Assembly (NCBI RefSeq): GCF_000688235.1 | Contig: NZ_JHYO01000017.1 | Location: 33,146 to 97,145, forward strand | DNA length: 64,000 nt | From: Terasakiella pusilla DSM 6293 | GTDB taxonomy: Bacteria; Pseudomonadota; Alphaproteobacteria; Rhodospirillales; Terasakiellaceae | Direction: 5' to 3' | Shown: one piece after another, positions 61,059 through 64,000 of the stretch | Position numbering within the stretch: the first letter of the stretch is position 1 | Layout: each line of letters begins with the position of its first letter | Notes under the pieces: generated by a model | Databases searched by the model: none | Seen by the model: the letters and a program-made list of their open reading frames with translations, nothing else | Told to the model about the DNA's origin: nothing | Position numbers and translations under genes: made by a program

Positions 61059-61319
61059 ATGGCAATGATTGAAATTTACACCACCCGCTTTTGTGGCTAC
61101 TGCGTGCGCGCCAAAAAGCTCCTGCAGGAAAAAGGCGCAGGCTTCAAAGAGATTGATATTCACCAGCACCCCGACGCCCGCGCCCAGATGATGGAGCGCG
61201 CAAATGGCGGCTACACCGTCCCGCAAATTTTTATTAACGGGGAACATATCGGTGGATGTGACGAGCTTTATGCCTTAGAACGGGCAGGTAAACTCGACGA
61301 TAAACTAGCAGCCGCTTAA
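61059..61319 (+). CDS. grxC: Glutaredoxin 3
   Basis: Glutaredoxin, 86 aa. Seen: IYTTRFCGYCVRAKKLL with a CGYC redox pair (about 11-14), YTVPQIFINGEHIGGCDELYALE with the cis-proline TVP and the GGCDEL glutathione-binding loop. Most orthologues have CPYC; the glycine in the second position is uncommon but tolerated. Known: glutathione-dependent disulfide reduction in the cytoplasm. It is followed by the nitrilase gene after 29 bases, and the two are regularly neighbours in alphaproteobacteria. Confidence 0.94.
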   Translation: MAMIEIYTTRFCGYCVRAKKLLQEKGAGFKEIDIHQHPDARAQMMERANGGYTVPQIFINGEHIGGCDELYALERAGKLDDKLAAA

Positions 61320-61348
61320 AGGCGAAAAGACACAATAAGGGGGCAGAT

Positions 61349-62173
61349 ATGACTGTTGTTAAAACCGCTGTTATTCAGGTAAACGCCAGTGCCGATATGG
61401 ATGAAAACATCCAAACGGCATCAACCATGATCCGCACAGCCAAGGATCAAGGCGCACAACTCGTCTGCACCCCCGAAAATGTCACCATGATGGAATTTGG
61501 CGGCGATAATGTGATCGCGGCCTCCTTCCCGCAAGACAGCCATCCGGCCCTCAAGGCCTTTCAAGCCCTTACAAAAGAACTTGATATCTGGCTGCTGGTT
61601 GGCTCCCTCGCCGTCAAGCAAGACAGCGGTAAAGTCGCCAACCGTTCCTTCCTTCTCAGCAACGAAGGTGCGATTGCGGGCCAATATGACAAAATCCACC
61701 TGTTCGATGTGGACCTTGAAGGCGGCGAAAGCTACCGCGAGTCGAACACCTTTGACGGTGGGGAAGAAGCTGTCCTTGCCGACACACCGTGGGGCAAATT
61801 GGGCATGAGCATCTGTTATGATGTGCGCTTCCCGCATTTGTATCGCGCCTACGGGCAAGCAGGGGCCAACATCATCACCGTGCCTGCGGCCTTTACCAAA
61901 CCCACAGGACGTGCCCATTGGGAAGTGCTGTTGCGGGCCCGCGCCATTGAAAACGGCTGTTTTGTGATTGCACCGGGTCAATGCGGCACCCACAAAGGCG
62001 ACCGGGAAACCTATGGGCATTCCCTCATCATCGCACCGTGGGGCGAAATCCTGTCAGAAGCGGGCGAGGAACCGGGCATCTTTATGGCGGATCTGGACTT
62101 GTCAGAAGTGGACAAAGCCCGCGGCAAAGTCCCTTCCCTAAAACATGACCGCCCTTATCCTCTTAAAGGATAA
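61349..62173 (+). CDS. Carbon-nitrogen hydrolase, Nit1-type
   Basis: Nitrilase-superfamily hydrolase, 274 aa. Seen: catalytic Glu in VCTPENVTMM (about 37-46), Lys in GQYDKIHLFDVDL (about 110-122) and Cys in SICYDVRFPHLYRA (about 150-163). This triad and the neighbourhood with grxC match Nit1, which is known to hydrolyse deaminated glutathione. Its end overlaps the convergent methyltransferase by 19 bases. The assignment to deaminated glutathione amidase is by family knowledge. Confidence 0.9.
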   Translation: MTVVKTAVIQVNASADMDENIQTASTMIRTAKDQGAQLVCTPENVTMMEFGGDNVIAASFPQDSHPALKAFQALTKELDIWLLVGSLAVKQDSGKVANRSFLLSNEGAIAGQYDKIHLFDVDLEGGESYRESNTFDGGEEAVLADTPWGKLGMSICYDVRFPHLYRAYGQAGANIITVPAAFTKPTGRAHWEVLLRARAIENGCFVIAPGQCGTHKGDRETYGHSLIIAPWGEILSEAGEEPGIFMADLDLSEVDKARGKVPSLKHDRPYPLKG

Positions 62174-62685
62174 AAAAGCGCCGCCCCGTCTTTTTTAACC
62201 GCACAGATTCGCTGGACGACTTTTTGATCGTCCAGCCCATGCTCGTACGCCAGCACCGTCATATCTGGTGCAACGGCCTCCAGCAGCTCCCCTTCGCGCA
62301 GGAGAAAGTCTGGATTCTTCGGGCGACCAAACTGCTCGTTCCCCACAGCAAAGGTCTCATAGATCAACAAGCCACCAGCTTTCAGACTGGTGACCATTGT
62401 CTTTAGATGAGGACGATAAAGATAATTGGTCACCACAATCGCCTCATAACGCGCAGCAGGGAAAGACCACGCCTGCCCGTCTTCCAAATCACATTCCAGC
62501 AATTGGACGTTTTCGGTATCCGCCAAATCTGCGACATCAGACAGATTTTTATCTGCAAACGTCATCCGACAGCCCTTTTCCAAAAACAACCGCCCATGGC
62601 GTCCCCCACCACAAGCCAAGTCCAACACCTCGGCACCAGCCGGAACATTGATGGCAAATCGACGGACCCATGGTGAAGCATTCAT
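62155..62685 (-). CDS. Class I SAM-dependent methyltransferase (TehB-like)
   Basis: Small methyltransferase, 176 aa from the ATG at 62685 (MNASPWVRRFAINVPAGAEV; AGGGAG ahead). Seen: motif I VLDLACGGGRHGRLFL (about 20-35), ADKNLSDV, and VTNYLYRPHLKTMVTSLKAGGLLIYETFA, a layout like TehB/tellurite-type methyltransferases. Substrate not determined. It converges with and overlaps the nitrilase gene. A perfect 9-bp stem at 62211-62236 lies within the coding region and may be coincidental. Confidence 0.82.
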   Translation of the reverse strand: MNASPWVRRFAINVPAGAEVLDLACGGGRHGRLFLEKGCRMTFADKNLSDVADLADTENVQLLECDLEDGQAWSFPAARYEAIVVTNYLYRPHLKTMVTSLKAGGLLIYETFAVGNEQFGRPKNPDFLLREGELLEAVAPDMTVLAYEHGLDDQKVVQRICAVKKDGAALFYPLRG

Positions 62686-62711
62686 GTGAGAACTCCCTAA
62701 AAACACAAAAA

Positions 62712-62734
62712 CCCCGTGAACTCATTCAACGGGG
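62712..62734 (-). terminator. Terminator after the 58-codon gene
   Basis: Stem CCCCG-(T)-TGAA / TTCA-CGGGG on the minus strand, nine base pairs with one bulge, followed by a T-run (TTTTTGTG), 26 bases beyond the stop of the small gene at 62760-62936. Confidence 0.78.
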
Positions 62735-62759
62735 CATCAAACAGATAGAGCGTCTTTTT

Positions 62760-62936
62760 CTAGCGACTTAGACCATAAACAGGAAACCCCATCCAACCTA
62801 AACCAGCCGGCTTTTTAGGCTCTTCCTCAAAGGTGGATTTATCTACTGCAGGTTCCAAAGACTGACACATCGTGATGCGCGTATCCTCTTCACCTTCACA
62901 TTCATCCATCATATCCCAAACCATTTGGGGATCCAT
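62760..62936 (-). CDS. Small uncharacterised acidic protein, 58 aa
   Basis: A short open frame not found by length-limited gene calling. It starts MDPQMVWDMMDECEGEEDTR behind AGGAG at ideal spacing (62941-62946 region), runs 58 codons and ends LGWMGFPVYGLSR at TAG, with a clear terminator 26 bases further on. Two cysteines (about 13 and 24) and many acidic residues; no signal or membrane segment. Not recognised as a known family. The RBS, compact size and terminator argue for a real gene. Confidence 0.6.
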   Translation of the reverse strand: MDPQMVWDMMDECEGEEDTRITMCQSLEPAVDKSTFEEEPKKPAGLGWMGFPVYGLSR

Positions 62937-63609
62937 GACACACTCCTAAAGACGCTAACTCCGGGACATTTATCTTATTAATTAACAGTTGTTGTAAACA
63001 AACATATGCTGTTATGCAACATTTTTGTAAAAAATCATAGTTACATGCGCAACTATATTACAAAAAACTTTTACTATCAAATGGTTGGATTGAACTTTCC
63101 TTGTCACTCAGGTCTTCACTTTTTCAAAAGCCAAACAACCATAAAGTGCCATATCCTGCAAAAAGAAGCGAAAGAGGAAGGTGCTTTGAAAACCTATACA
63201 AAAAGCTTTGGACCTGTACGAAAAAAATGGGGGTTCAATCTTTTGCTTGTTCCCAGCCAAATACACGGCGAAAATAAAGATTGATAATGACAGCTAAATA
63301 TTCTGCAGTCTTAATATATCCGTTCTCGTCAGCTCATTTTTGGGTTGGCCCTGTTGTTGAACACTTGCCACCTAACAAGTTGAGTGCCACGTCGTAATAT
63401 TCACTCTGACTAATCGTGAAGGTTTTACAGAGCAGGTATATCTAAGTTCAGCCCCTCAGGCCACATTAAGAGTGTTACGTAAAGGAGGATTTTAATTTCA
63501 TCGTAGAGACCCAATGAGAACAAAGATTAAATTAGGCCGTAAACTCATAAAATTCCTTCCCGTATCAGCTTGAATATGATTCAACCTTCCAAAAGATTTG
63601 GAGGGAATT
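62937..63609. other. AT-rich, gene-poor stretch before the transposase
   Basis: 673 bases markedly richer in A and T than the rest. The only long frame is 63006-63284 (plus, 92 codons, starting MLLCNIFVKNHSYMRNYI), which has no RBS and no recognisable family, so I regard it as doubtful. A strong AGGAGG-like site near 63484 is not followed by a start codon. It may hold insertion-sequence debris or the left end of the IS5 element, but no terminal repeat can be fixed with one end visible. Confidence 0.5.
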
Positions 63610-64000
63610 ATGAGCCGCCGCCGTTTTGAGCTTACAGACTATGAATGGTCGATCATTGAACCGCTTTTGCCTCAAAAAAGCCGAGGCGTTCCACGTGTAG
63701 ATGACCGCCGTGTTTTGAACGGCATTCTCTGGCGGTTTCGCACAGGGTCTCCTTGGGCAGATGTGCCTGAACGCTACGGTTCATATACGACCTGTTACAA
63801 TAGGTTTGTTCGTTGGCGAAAGGCTGGTGTTTGGGATCATCTTCTTGAAGAAATTTCAAAAGCTTATGATGGTGATCTGATTATGATTGATGGTTCCTGC
63901 GTTCGCGTCCACCAGCATGGTGCAACGTCAAAAAAGGGGATGACCACGATGGCTGCATGGGACGTTCCCGTGGCGGTTTGACGACGAAAATTCATGCCTT
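63610..64000 (+). mobile_element. IS5-family (IS427-type) transposase, partial, with -1 frameshift
   Basis: First part of an IS5-family transposase cut by the window end. The start MSRRRFELTDYEWSIIEPLL has GGAGG ahead. Seen: LLPQKSRGVPRVDDRRVLNG, WRFRTGSPWADVPERYGSY, and the catalytic aspartate block LIMIDGSCVRVHQHGA. The frame then runs into a stop at 63979, but a -1 shift at A AAA AAG (63930-63936) continues as KKGDDHDGCMGRSRGGLTTK, the conserved remainder. This is the usual programmed frameshift of orfA/orfB elements, so the element may be active rather than broken. Right end and repeats lie outside. Confidence 0.9.

Noticed and set aside
62211..62236. Perfect 9-bp stem inside the TehB-like methyltransferase coding region
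   Set aside because: It falls in coding sequence and has no terminator tail; likely coincidental.
63006..63284. 92-codon AT-rich frame before the transposase
   Set aside because: No RBS, no family motif and base composition like the non-coding surroundings; kept only as a note in the region entry.

Overview
The window looks like chromosomal DNA of an alphaproteobacterium, most likely a marine or aquatic member of the Rhodospirillales (Terasakiella/Magnetospira/Thalassospira-like; genus only a guess). The evidence is moderate GC (roughly 50-55 % by eye), a class I lysyl-tRNA synthetase, the gene order methyltransferase / comF / grxC / nitrilase, an alphaproteobacterial DinG-like helicase, and a complete Sox sulfur-oxidation system. 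Genes are densely packed. I saw no tRNA, rRNA or CRISPR array. One IS5-family transposase is cut by the right edge.

Region by region. (1) 0.1-11 kb, amine and amino-acid catabolism: heterotetrameric sarcosine oxidase (soxBDAG, sarcosine sense), a LysR regulator, a DadA/PuuB-like FAD oxidase with a RidA deaminase, an AraC regulator, a DMT exporter and a YdjM-like membrane protein. (2) 10.9-16 kb, signalling: a metallo-beta-lactamase protein fused to two cyclic-nucleotide-binding domains, and a PAS-PAS hybrid histidine kinase. (3) 16-31 kb, a sulfur-oxidation island, almost all on the minus strand. Read in transcription order it encodes flavocytochrome c sulfide dehydrogenase (soxE/fccA, soxF/fccB), a NapC/NirT-type tetraheme anchor, a tandem-duplicated tetraheme cytochrome, a YqeB-family protein, soxXYZABCD, and then a soxS-like thioredoxin, a DsrE-fold protein and soxW. 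SoxV/CcdA lies on the plus strand, and a periplasmic alpha/beta hydrolase and rhodanese follow. A second hybrid kinase diverges from the head of the island. The logic is thiosulfate/sulfide oxidation in the periplasm: SoxXA loads sulfur on SoxYZ, SoxB hydrolyses sulfate off, SoxCD oxidises the sulfane sulfur, and SoxV/W/S supply reductant. FCSD oxidises sulfide, and the multiheme cytochromes probably carry the electrons.

(4) 33.8-43.4 kb, housekeeping: DinG-like helicase, lysK, thyA-folA, queG, msrA, an orphan OmpR-type regulator and two uncharacterised proteins. (5) 43.4-46.8 kb, a tungstate-type ABC transporter (permease and ATPase only), a small unknown protein, a MoaD/ThiS protein and an NAD(P)/FAD oxidoreductase; together they resemble the accessory part of a tungsten aldehyde-oxidoreductase locus, but the oxidoreductase itself is absent here. 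(6) 46.9-51 kb, serC, purB and a 437-aa unknown protein that shares a C-terminal motif with the unknown protein at 39 kb. (7) 51.2-54.9 kb, cytochrome c', cytochrome b561, an MFS transporter and NnrS, which suggests handling of nitric oxide. (8) 55-62.9 kb, glyoxalase-II-like hydrolase, radC, a MASE1-PAS protein, map, sfsA, methyltransferases, comF, grxC, a nitrilase-family hydrolase and an unlisted 58-codon gene with its own terminator. (9) 62.9-64 kb, AT-rich and gene-poor, ending in the IS5-type transposase, whose reading frame contains an A AAA AAG -1 frameshift site.

The name 'sox' is used for two unrelated systems in this window (sarcosine oxidase at 0-5 kb, sulfur oxidation at 18-31 kb), which invites annotation errors.
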